Below, piece after piece: positions 9,264 through 18,088 of a stretch of 22,483 nucleotides of DNA; the stretch's first letter is position 1; each line of letters starts with the position of its first letter. The DNA comes from Tubiluchus corallicola (taxonomy: Eukaryota > Priapulida > Priapulimorpha > Priapulimorphida > Tubiluchidae). Both the position numbers and the translations under genes were made by a program. Where the stretch lies: contig JAQGDQ010000786.1 of the NCBI GenBank assembly GCA_030141605.1, forward strand, positions 1 to 22,483, written 5' to 3'. Under the pieces are notes generated by a model that had not been told where the DNA came from, did no database searches, and worked only from the letters and a program-made list of their open reading frames with translations.

Positions 9264-9880
9264 TCATAATGAAAGACGATTCCATGGCTGAATTACACGA
9301 TGCCTAAAAAAGTGAGAGCTGTTAAGATGTCCCTTAAATTGCTCAATAATTGTTGTCTCAACTACATTTGCCGGAAGCTTGTTACATGGGTCTACAACCC
9401 TGAATGCATGCTGGCGGTTTGACCAACTGCCCTGGATACGATGTTTGAGTAATTTGTATGAATGACCTCTTGTCTGTCGTTTTTGTAAATGACATCGTGT
9501 AACATCAGCCATGTGTGTTTTTGTCAATACCGTGTAGAAATCTGCATCATCTCCTATCTCATGCGCCCATACTTAAGGGTTGTTACGCCAGTTTCTTGAA
9601 GTCTTTGTGAAGAAGTTAGGTTACTATTCCTGGAATCAGCCTGGTCATTCTTCGTTGAATTTTCTCTACTGTGTGGATAGAGTCCAGTCATGATGGATTT
9701 GACCAGTGAATTATATAATCTCTGAACCATTGTTTTGTCAAGAAATTGAAAATTTTGCTTGATACAAGTTAACCTGTAATGAGCCTTCTGTGCAATGTAA
9801 GCGATATGAGGCCGAAAGTGAAGGCTGCTGTTTACAGTGACTCCAAGGTCTGTTTCCTTATTTGACACTTAGACATTTAG
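9264..9880 (-). mobile_element. non-LTR retrotransposon remnant: RT C-terminal region
   Basis: On the minus strand the sequence reads NKETDLGVTVNSSLHFRPHI, then QFLDKTMVQRLYNSLVKS, later QRLQETGVTTLKYGRMR, and in a shifted frame KRQTRGHSYKLLKHR, FRVVDPCNKLPANVV and EQFKGHL. These are the ordered landmarks seen after the reverse-transcriptase catalytic core in CR1/L2/Jockey-like elements: 'DLGV-x-V-D', 'LY-x-SLV-x-P', 'L-x-TL-x-x-RR-x-R', 'TRGHS' and 'VV-x-x-WN-x-LP'. The two open stretches (9868-9554 and 9527-9264) are out of frame with each other, key residues have decayed (RR to GR, WN to CN), and the catalytic YADD region is absent. It is a dead 5'-truncated copy. The family assignment beyond non-LTR is approximate. 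Confidence 0.75.
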
Positions 9881-9884
9881 TTAC

Positions 9885-10113
9885 CAGTAATTATTTTGAA
9901 GCATTTCGCAAGGTCTACAGTCTCAAACCTTTGCTCAAGAGTAGAAATGGAAGAGGGATCCAAGTCAGTAACAAAGACTAGTACCTCTTTCCTGAATTCT
10001 TTCAAAAACATTCATGAGACTAACTTACTGGGGTGACCACACAACCGACAAGTGTTCCAATGTGGGTCGAACAACAGCTTTATAAAGAGAAATAATTACA
10101 GCTGCAGTTTTTA
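9885..10113 (-). mobile_element. second, abutting RT C-terminal fragment
   Basis: Immediately upstream on the minus strand lies another piece of the same protein region: TAAVIISLYKAVVRPTLEHL followed by SVVWSP, then with a frame break FERIQERGTSL, and then LEQRFETVDLAKCFKIITGN. This matches 'LYK-x-LVRP-x-LE-x-x-x-VWSP ... LERVQ-RR-AT-x-L ... KI-x-TG' of non-LTR reverse transcriptases. The same 'LY-x-x-(L/V)V' landmark also occurs in the 9264-9880 fragment, so these are two separate copies of one region lying head to tail, with the junction near 9882. Confidence 0.65.
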
Positions 10114-10317
10114 TATATTACACAGCGCTTGGTCATGCGAATATGACAGTTCGCTTATGCAGTTATATGGTTCACATGAGAATTCCATTTCGATTCATTG
10201 GAAATCATTAATCTCAAGTTTCTAATATAAATTTGCCTCAAGTTACCGAAGATACCATAAATACCTATATGGGTCATTCTCCACAGAATGTACAATTTTT
10301 GTCCCAGGATAATTTTT

Positions 10318-10737
10318 TTAAATAACAAAGTTTCTGGTGCGATACTGTCTCATGACTGATAGACACCAAAGAAAGAGACTTATTCCAATTGTATTTGTTG
10401 CCAGAAAAGTGATTTGGACATTTCTACTGAAGCTGAAATCAGTTCCTGTGAAAGTTTTTCTTATGTCCCCAGTGCCCATTTTCAACTTTTCCATGACATT
10501 AGATTTGGCAGAAAGCATCCATTTAAAAATTAATTTGCAGTATTTTATTCTAAACAGCACACTAAAAGTGAAAATCCTCTTCCCAAATACTTTCAGAACT
10601 AGCAAATATTCCTGTTGCTTAGTTTCATGTGTGTCTCCGTGTTCATGTGTCATTCCTGTTACGTTGGTGGAAAAGTTGAGGCATGTACCACTGAATTGAC
10701 TCAACTGTTTTAAATATTTGTTAGCAGAGAGCACCAC
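10318..10737 (-). other. 139-codon open frame of unknown nature (also open on + strand)
   Basis: The minus strand is open for 139 codons from ATG; the plus strand is open over nearly the same DNA (10337-10699, 120 codons). Neither translation shows a domain I recognise. The minus version has a Gly/Lys/Thr-rich middle (KMGTGDIRKTFTGTDFSFSR) and a hydrophobic C-terminal part. Lying beside retrotransposon debris, it may be part of a repeat. I see no splice or promoter context that would make it a gene. Confidence 0.2.
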
Positions 10738-10878
10738 CTATTGTGATTTGATGTGATATAACTAAAGGTTACCTGTATAATTGGTATGGTAAGTCAGTAA
10801 TGCATAGTGCAGAGGCTTTACTACAGCAAAACCTTACATGAGGTTAGTATGAGGTTATAAGCATAGCCCATGGGACTG

Positions 10879-11080
10879 TGGGCAGATTGCCAAGTATGTA
10901 TAGTTTATTATTAACATGACTGATGATAGTAAGTTAAATTGTTGAGCGATGATAGTAACCTTCGTAGAAAAAATAATAATATTTTGCTCGGTGAGTTAAA
11001 GATCACACGAGAGGCATTATTAAGGGACATTTTTATTTTTGGCTGTGGGCAAATTGCCAAACTGTGGGCCTAATTGCCCA
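10879..11080. promoter_or_regulatory. repeated NF-I-like palindromic motif upstream of SRD5A3
   Basis: CTGTGGGC(A/C)(G/A)ATTGCCAA-type words occur three times: TGGGC-AGATT-GCCAA at 10879-10893, TGGGC-AAATT-GCCAA at 11046-11060, and a looser TGGGC-CTAATT-GCCCA ending at 11080. Two of the three match the nuclear factor I palindrome TTGGC-N5-GCCAA with one mismatch. Their position 560-770 bp before the SRD5A3 start fits a promoter-proximal role, but that is inference. Confidence 0.3.
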
Positions 11081-11621
11081 TGAAAATTAACAACTTTTCT
11101 ATTATCAGTTATTGTACTGGAAATCTTGCATTGGCATGCTTGGCGGCCTTCGCTTGTTGTTGGCTTTGGCCACCTTGTGGTGATTTTTAGCCTAATCACA
11201 TGATCAATTTGATCTCGTCAGATCACAGTCAGAGGCCTACTGTGAAGTGAAGACGTGTCATAAGTTGATAAGATATTGTCGTTATCTGTTACAATTGCTC
11301 ATGATTTGGGCCTAATAACGTATGTATAGCCTCTAATTACTTTATAAAATTTAAATTTACTTTAAGATAACAGCTAGGTATTAATTAATATTACAGTGCA
11401 GTGTATAACTCTTCATTATGTAAAATTGACTTTTGGCTGTTATTATTTTTTGTTATTTTTGGCACTAATTTCTTATGTTTAGATGGAATGATATGTTTTG
11501 GCAAATAAACAGCAAAGAAATAGCAAAATTTAATCTAGCTTCAAATTTGGTTTTGAAAGCCCAAACAGTTATTATTATTATTATTACACAGTATTTATTG
11601 CATCTAGAATGAGCATGCTCT

Positions 11622-11637
11622 GTTATTATTGTTACAG
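11622..11637 (+). other. splice acceptor before SRD5A3 start
   Basis: GTTATTATTGTTACAG is a good 3' splice site (pyrimidine-rich, CAG) ending six bases before the SRD5A3 ATG. It implies a 5'UTR intron. In-frame sequence reaches back across it only to a TAG at 11605, so no coding exon is joined directly here. Confidence 0.5.
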
Positions 11638-11643
11638 ATAATT

Positions 11644-12603
11644 ATGGAACACTTGAACGAAGTAACAAACAAAATCATGCATGCTTTTTCTCAGTTAACA
11701 CCGATTGGTTGGTTTTGGGTAGTGTACATCATTGCAGCGCTTATTCTTCTATGGCCTATGATCATTCTTGGCAACATGCCAAAGGGACTTCAAGACCTGA
11801 TCAGGTACGGAAAATTGAAAGTTCGTTTGGAAAACCGGCCGTATTTTCTGCGACTGTTGGACGTTCCGAAAAGGCGTTTCATACATTTCTACGTGATCGC
11901 CTGCATGTGGAACACGTTCTTGGCAGCGATGGTGTTTCGAGCTTACTTCCTTGGCAAGCCGCATCATCCACGCCTCTTCGCTGTCCTCGCTCTGTGTGGC
12001 GGAGAGCAGAGGTCGGAATCCATAGAAGCGACATCAGTTACGATAGCTATTTGTCTAATACTGATTCAGGTTTACCGCCGTCTGTACGAGTGTGCATTTG
12101 TCAGCATATACTCCGAATCGTCGATGAGCATCCTGATATATCTGATCGGGTGCTTCTTCTACATTGCGATCGGCCCTACGATTCTGTCGGAGGCTGAAGG
12201 GTTTAGTAAGTTGAAGCCGCTGCCTAAAGTTGATTTTGCTGTTCACTGGTGGCACGTGTTTGCCGTGTCGCTGTTCTTCTACGCAAGCTTGCATCATCAC
12301 CGTTCCCACGTCATCTTGGCAAACTTGCGTTTAGACGCACAAGGAAAAGTCATCACGTTGATTCATCGAATGCCCGACGGCGACTGGTTTCAACTGGTTT
12401 CGTGTCCGCACTTTTTCGCCGAAATTCTGATTTACATTGCAGTTGGGTTCGCGCTTGGTCTAGGATACACCATTTGGTGCCTCACTCTTTTGTTTGTCAT
12501 CGTTAATCAGACAGGAATGGGATTATTGACTCATCAGTGGTATAAAAACAAGTTTAAGAACTACCCAAAGTCGAGGAGAGCGATATTTCCCTACATACTG
12601 TAG
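11644..12603 (+). CDS. SRD5A3: polyprenoid reductase, steroid 5-alpha-reductase 3 type
   Basis: SRD5A3 is an NADPH-dependent ER membrane enzyme that saturates the alpha-isoprene unit of polyprenoids (polyprenal to dolichal in the current scheme), supplying dolichol for N-glycosylation. The protein is 319 residues, against 318 in human, and collinear. Landmarks are LQDLIRYGK (49-57), LDVPKRRFIHFYV (72-84), RRLYECAFVSIYS (145-157), SHVILANLR (221-229), HRMPDGDWFQLVSCPHFFAE (241-260) and the C terminus HQWYKNKF...YPKSRRAIFPYIL. His297 aligns with human His296, needed for activity. About six hydrophobic segments are seen, roughly at 21-42, 80-103, 130-148, 162-182, 202-216 and 257-295. The start is the first ATG after the acceptor at 11637; the open frame in front of it has no ATG. 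The whole coding region is one exon, unlike the vertebrate gene, and is clearly GC-richer than its surroundings. There is no sign of damage. Confidence 0.95.
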   Translation: MEHLNEVTNKIMHAFSQLTPIGWFWVVYIIAALILLWPMIILGNMPKGLQDLIRYGKLKVRLENRPYFLRLLDVPKRRFIHFYVIACMWNTFLAAMVFRAYFLGKPHHPRLFAVLALCGGEQRSESIEATSVTIAICLILIQVYRRLYECAFVSIYSESSMSILIYLIGCFFYIAIGPTILSEAEGFSKLKPLPKVDFAVHWWHVFAVSLFFYASLHHHRSHVILANLRLDAQGKVITLIHRMPDGDWFQLVSCPHFFAEILIYIAVGFALGLGYTIWCLTLLFVIVNQTGMGLLTHQWYKNKFKNYPKSRRAIFPYIL

Positions 12604-12934
12604 ACATAATCATTTGCTCATGTTCTTCCAACAGCAGTGGGAGAAATCTTCACTGTAAGAGACTGTACATTCCACATGTCAGTATTGTAGAGTGTATCAG
12701 ATGTTGAGATATTTACAGTTCTCATCCCACCAACGTTCAGTAACATGTCAGCAAAAATGCTGCAAAATTTTCAGTTAGCTGGTAAGTCTTTGTTGCCATA
12801 ATGTATGTGAATAATTCTGCTTTACATAGCCTTGTAAATAATAGAAACTACTAATTTAGGAAATCAAGCTGGATAAATTAATTTATTGTCTGTACCTCAC
12901 TAGTGCCGCCTGTGATCATTTACTATTTTAACGT
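12604..12934 (+). other. SRD5A3 3'UTR
   Basis: Non-coding sequence follows the TAG. No canonical AATAAA occurs until 13094, so the message may run into the retrotransposon-like tail below and use its signal, or use a variant hexamer. There is no A-tract right after the stop such as a young retrocopy would leave. Confidence 0.4.
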
Positions 12935-13120
12935 ATTAAAAGGACGGTTGACCTGATGACCTTTTGGTCGGCTCTCTATCCCCTCTCCTTTTCACTCATT
13001 ACTAACAATCAGGCTTTATTTACCTGTATTCTATTCAACTGTTGCTCCCTTATAGACTGGAAGTTGTTACTGTACATTTGTAAATCGGAGAAAAATAAAT
13101 TTCAGTTCAATTCAATTCAA
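12935..13120 (+). mobile_element. probable non-LTR retrotransposon 3' end
   Basis: This stretch has a pyrimidine-rich segment (CCCCTCTCCTTTTCACTC), then AATAAA at 13094-13099, and ends in a pentamer microsatellite (TTCAA)3 at 13106-13120. A short simple-repeat tail after a polyadenylation signal is typical of CR1/RTE-like element 3' ends. No coding part is present, so it would be a 5'-truncated copy. It could equally be the native 3'UTR end of SRD5A3. Confidence 0.35.
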
Positions 13121-16100
13121 CGTAAATAATAGAAGCCTGCATTTAGAAAACCCAGTACAAAAATCATCATTTCTATTGGCTGGTAATCAAAAGTGGCAAA
13201 CAGATGCCATCTGACAAGGTGAATTTTAAAAACAGTTGACGTCAAATACAACATACTTTTGTGAAGTTCAAGTTTTACGCAAAAACAGAAGGAAAATGCT
13301 TTAAGATTTTCTAATACGTTTCACTTTTTCTTCATTGTGTATAAAAGAGGAAATCGGGCGGGTGTGAAGGTGTCATTTCTGATGAAAGTCTAGAACTTTA
13401 TATCGCCCGTTATCGCAGCATCTGCACTCAATTTGGTTTTCACGTGTCATATTTCATTGTGTGGCATTGTTCACAAATTTACCGTCACAGAAACGACACG
13501 GTATCCAAGGAAGCTGTTGCTAGCACAGTTGTTTAATCTGTAATCTTTTTGAACATTCATGAGCAAAAAGGAAGAAAATGTTTTGGGGAAATGCAACTTC
13601 GAGGCCCGATTTCATTAGAAAGGAACCCAATCAAATCCTATTTGATTGTATCATTTTTTAGTGTTATACAAGTACTTGTATGTGTTAATAATGTAAAAAT
13701 TCCCAGAAAAATCAGAATTAATAACTAAAGGTGGTTTTTCCTTTTTTCTGTCTTTCTCAGTTACAGTACACGCAGTTACAAAACATCGAAAAATGGCAGA
13801 ATTTTATTTAACATAACGTAACTCATTCAGAACCACGTTTGCTGCATTTTGCATGGGTTCTTAAAAAATCTCACAAAGTAGCGATTACGTTATATTTGTT
13901 AAATGTTGTAAGTTTCTATTCCTCGCTCAATGGATTTTCATAATTATATATTTAGTTATAAAAATCACACAAAAATTATATAGGAAATGCATTTGTTTTT
14001 ACCTTACACAAATTAAAAATCGATTTTCGACGAGCAAATTGAAAAGAGGTGTCAGTTACTACATTGTTGGCACTGTAACAATGTACAGTATCACTTGTGT
14101 GAAATTGGCTAATGCAGAAAATTTCTTCCCCTGAGGGGAGAAATATGACGTCGTAATTGTGCGGTCTGAACAGTATTGCGGGATTTAAAATGAAAAACAA
14201 AAAATACTTTAATGTGAGTGCAATACACACAAAATTGCTACAAAGTAATCTAATTTTTTACGGTAATTTTTCTAAAACCACTTTAGGTACCCCTTCTTCT
14301 TCCTTCAAGACAGAAATACGTCAGTTACGAAGACGCGTTACACTAAAAACAACAAAACAGTCCGGAGTTGATGCACGAAAAATTTATTTAAAATCTGTTA
14401 AAATATAATTAAGAGACTTAAAATCCTGTCAATCAGACATTAATAATTTATTCTCAATAGCGATCAAAATGGTAACCTGATGGTTGACAATGCAGGGATG
14501 CAGAAATTCAATATCTGTTAATGACTGTTATACACCTGTTAATTACGTTAAGGTATAGACGTACTGTAATAGAAATGTGAAGTAATAAAACAAGACTAAA
14601 TGAACTGCAAACAGGCTACAATAGGCACATTGTTTCAGGGTTGTGTATGACTTAACAAGAAGCAATGAAGTACATATTAGGTAAATACCATAAAGACTAG
14701 CTAACTACATGTATATAGACAGCTTTTTTCTAAATAAAAAATGATTCCCAAATTTATATTTTTCCAAGAATCACAGATCAAAATCGCAAAGATCAATATT
14801 TTTGGGAAGGAAAATTGACTGTCCTCTCTTTAGCAACGATGCACGGGTTCACTTTTTGACACCTCTAGAGTCGAGAATGAATGATTCCTCAGTTTCGTGA
14901 CAACAGAAAGCTGAGTGAATCAATACAATCCAAGAATGTTAAGGAATCTGTCACAAGAAGTTAACAATGTCAAGAGTTCGGGCGGTGATTTGACCGTTTG
15001 TGAAGCAGTGAGCAGTCAGTGAGCGTGAATGGTTTGACCAGTTAGTTAGACATATTTAGGGCCCATTCAATAAAAACAAACTGCAGAAAGTATTCCAGCT
15101 TCCAGATTTGAACCGGGAGCCGCAAAATGATAGTTAAGGAGTAAGTCGACAGTCCTTGAGAGTAGGTCTGCAAAACTTCGCGGGACAAAGATCCACGACT
15201 TCGCAGAACCGAACAGCTCTGTACCCCATAATAACTCATCAACCATTGCACAGACGGACATGACTACACCAAATGATTATGTTTTCAAACAATAGAAGGC
15301 AGTACAGTCGGGAAGACATTGTGAACACACTGATAAGGCATTTCAACAAGATCATTCACTTTGTCTTGTGAGAAAATGGAGAAAAAATGCAACTTACATA
15401 AAACCTGCAGCTACGAACATCCATTCATTCATAACAGCAGTATTAAAGATGCACTATGTATATGAAAAACTATAATTATAATAATACAATCTCCATAAAT
15501 ATAAACGAGCTTATAGTAAATCACAGTATGAGGTAAAATAGTACGTGTGATACGAAATAGTCAATAATACATTATCACAAGTAAAAATTATCATTTATAA
15601 TCGGTCCTGGGAGGTTTTTTAAGGCAACTCTTTTTTGCACTGCGAAACTTTCTAAACGGCTTATCGTTAAAAAATATAGTTGCTTAAGCGAACAAAGTGA
15701 AGAAAAATCTAATTAATGTGAATGTAAATTAATTAAAATTCAAAGTAAAGTGATTTTTAAAACATTCTTTAGCTTAAGGTAAAATCGCAAATGTGTCATA
15801 TGCAAAAGTACTTAGTAGTGAATCACTAACCAACTTAAAGTATGTTACTAACTTTATATGATGTTACTAACAGTTACTAAGTCACTAACTTTACTCTATA
15901 TAACGTTTTAAAGCATGAAAGAAAACACTAAAATGGCATGCAGAAGTGAGCAGTGGACAGTGGTCATTTTCGTAGTAGAATTACGCAAGATATAGATCAA
16001 TATAAATGTATATATAATATATAATAGAACTTATAGATATACATGATAGTAAGTTATTAAACCACGACAAAGCACTCCACGTACACAATGAAGCAAAAAT

Positions 16101-16158
16101 CAATAACACAGGAGAAAAACGACTTTTTTCAAGCCATTCTGACTTCACCACACTTCAA
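13121..16158. other. intergenic, no gene recognised
   Basis: About 3 kb of AT-rich sequence. Short open frames (13976-14230, 14157-14408, 15042-15261) have no recognisable domain. A B-box-like GGTTCAAATC on the minus strand near 15105-15114 lacks a convincing A box. Near 15990-16050 there is a very AT-rich stretch. Nothing here can be called with confidence. Confidence 0.5.
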
Positions 16159-16588
16159 AAGTAAACCCTCGTTATAACAAACTTCGGATGTAATGGACGA
16201 TTTTTGCCCTCCGTTCTGCTTAACATTAGTAAAGGTCAAAAACTGCCCAAAATGATAGCATTTCTCAAAAACGGTGACCTTGGGTCAGCAGGTAACGTAC
16301 CAGTAGTCAGGATGAAACAATTACTCATTCACTTTGCTATATATTGTTTACCTCACGATAAAGGTATACTCATTCTGCCTTGTAGAGGTTTACCGGTTTG
16401 TTTTCTGCAAAAAGACATGCTGCATATGTCTCATCAGTTACTATGGACTACGTTTGCCCATATTAGTACGAACAATATTAGGGTCTTCACTAGCATGCTG
16501 GGGCCAGCAGCAAGGAACTTAACTCCTAAACAGCAAGCTGCTGCTGGCCCATCAGAAGCCCACAGTCCGTTAAGACGAGGGTTTGCTG
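16159..16588. mobile_element. MITE-like element with pogo/Tigger-type inverted ends
   Basis: The left end AAGTAAACCCTCGTTATAAC (16159-16178) is mirrored by GTTAAGACGAGGGTTTGCTG (16569-16588). The reverse complement of the right end shares AAACCCTCGT and TAAC with the left, about 16 of 20 positions. The left end continues AACTTCGGATGTAATGGACG, the style of terminal repeat seen in Tc1/mariner-pogo (Tigger) elements. The ~430-bp interior has no transposase, so it would be non-autonomous. It contains a 12-bp perfect inverted repeat (16501-16512 with 16539-16550). No clear TA duplication remains, so the copy is old. The open frame 16204-16620 spans it but looks like chance. Confidence 0.5.
16501..16550. 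repeat. 12-bp perfect hairpin, 26-nt loop
   Basis: GGGCCAGCAGCA at 16501-16512 pairs exactly with TGCTGCTGGCCC at 16539-16550. It is GC-rich in an AT-rich region and lies inside the MITE-like element, so it is probably part of that element rather than a gene terminator. Confidence 0.8.
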
Positions 16589-17725
16589 AAATCACATTTG
16601 TGAAACGCCAACTACAATAACTCTAGCAAGTTTGCTAATTCATTGCAAGTAAAAATATTAACGCTAAATACATGTCATACTCATAAGCAGTGCTGCTAGT
16701 GCAAACTGTTAAACCTGCAATGAAACTGAATTCAGATCTTTTAATTAAATACGTATTAGTAAAAGATTAAAGTGCTACAGAAAACAAAACACTTAAATTT
16801 TCTATCAAGTGGTGGCTCGCAGCTAAAATTAGCGGGGGTGCTGCTTCAGAAAATTTAGACGTGGCAACTGACCACAAACTGTGTGAGGGACAGTACTTTC
16901 TCCACCTAGGCACAGACATGGCCGCATGCGCTTAACAGCGCAACACCGCACTGTGCTGGGCTGTGAAGCAAACCATACTACCCTCACATGCTCTGGTTCC
17001 GTACAAAAAACTAAAGAAAAAACACTTATTATATTGAATATAATCAACAATATCGAATGAAAATAGAGTGCACTGCAGTTCCACATTACCTATACACGAG
17101 CCACCATTATTCACCACCAAAAAATGTAACATAACGAACATCAAAGTTTACACACAATGTACGCAATGCAAGTGTGTGGTTATTTTTATCCATTTTTACT
17201 AGCAATACGTTCGTTGTAAGTTCATGTCCAGACATGTCCACCTGATAAGTTCATAGCGCAAACATGACTAATGACAAAAGCGTAATAATGAAAACAGGAA
17301 AAGAAATAATAGTAATGCTTTAAATTTGCTAGTTGCAAGTATTCTAATAGAAATCGTAAAGTTAACAATCCATATATAAAAAATTTGCACAAAATCACTG
17401 CTATCTTCAGCTTCGTGAAATTAATATATTATCTTTGGTAAGCGGAGACTAGACAGAATAATTACGGTGAAGTACACAGCTTATTATTACGAAGCTTATT
17501 AAGTTCAAAGATCGTTATTCCCTTACATGAACATTTTGCTCCACATAAGCCATCAAGCACTCAAAAGAGGATAATCAACAACTTCGGAAAATCAGGAAAT
17601 TAGTTCCTGAACTTAACAGCTTGACCAGAATGCCACCAGGAAAGCTTATTAAATAGACCAGGTGTTCTTTGTAGCAATGAATTCTCAGCTGAATCACCCA
17701 GTCACGTGTAAGATGGTTTTTTTCT
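16589..17725. other. 3' flank and 3'UTR of the minus-strand membrane-protein gene
   Basis: No coding exon is recognised on either strand. The part nearest 17725 must contain the 3'UTR of the minus-strand gene, but I found no canonical AATAAA on that strand close to the stop. A GC-richer island lies at about 16810-17000 without an identifiable feature. Confidence 0.4.
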
Positions 17726-17858
17726 TCAGTAGATGTAACCTGTTCCGGATGTCTGATAGAATCCACCTTCGTCGGGAGAAGACAAGTCACTCTTTTCCTC
17801 CTCTTCGAAGTACCTAGGGCCTCCGTAGTGGTGAATCTCATCTTCACTTGGTTCATAT
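17726..17858 (-). CDS. unknown membrane protein, last coding exon
   Basis: This exon starts after acceptor TTTTTTTGTTATATACAG. Its first A completes an Arg codon begun in the previous exon. It encodes 43 further residues: YEPSEDEIHHYGGPRYFEEE, EKSDLSSPDEGG and a C terminus of SGTGYIY before TGA at 17726-17728. The stretch is strongly acidic with several Tyr, Ser and Pro residues and is probably cytoplasmic and disordered. Residues such as Y-E-P-S and G-Y-I-Y-COOH look like possible phosphorylation or adaptor sites, but this is inference. I do not recognise the family. Confidence 0.75.
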
Positions 17859-18088
17859 CTGTATATAACAAAAAAATTCACAAGTTAAATTCTATTACTT
17901 AGCTCAACAACCCCTGCTGTCTATAATTTGTGTCATCAGCGGGTCGATGATATGCATATGTGCAGTCGTGTGTGCATACACAATGCTTCTATGCTTTGTA
18001 ATTTCTCTTATAATACTTAGAATCCCACAATAAAAAAATATTAGAAACAACAGAAGGAGCTTACAAATCCCCACATAATATAAATACT

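Larger units (their letters stand above)
10738..11643 (+). other. SRD5A3 upstream region, promoter and probable 5'UTR intron
   Basis: No protein-coding sequence is recognised. The region holds repeated palindromic NF-I-like motifs (10879-11080) and an ATT microsatellite (11570-11586). It ends in a splice acceptor at 11637, which implies that an untranslated first exon and at least part of an intron lie here. I could not place that first exon or the transcription start. Confidence 0.45.

Noticed and set aside
11629-11643. Upstream extension of the SRD5A3 frame to 11629
   Set aside because: It has no ATG and lies across the splice acceptor; the first ATG is at 11644 and gives the expected family length.
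11709-12506. Alternative open frames overlapping SRD5A3 on both strands
   Set aside because: They are shadows of the GC-richer SRD5A3 coding region; only the 11644-12603 frame matches a known family.
12780-12795. GTAAGTCTTTGTTGCC in the SRD5A3 3'UTR as a relative of the CENPC minisatellite unit
   Set aside because: Only a short donor-like match in the wrong order; no repetition and no extended similarity.
16204-16620. 138-codon open frame as a gene
   Set aside because: It coincides with the MITE-like element, shows no domain and includes the hairpin; it is probably chance.
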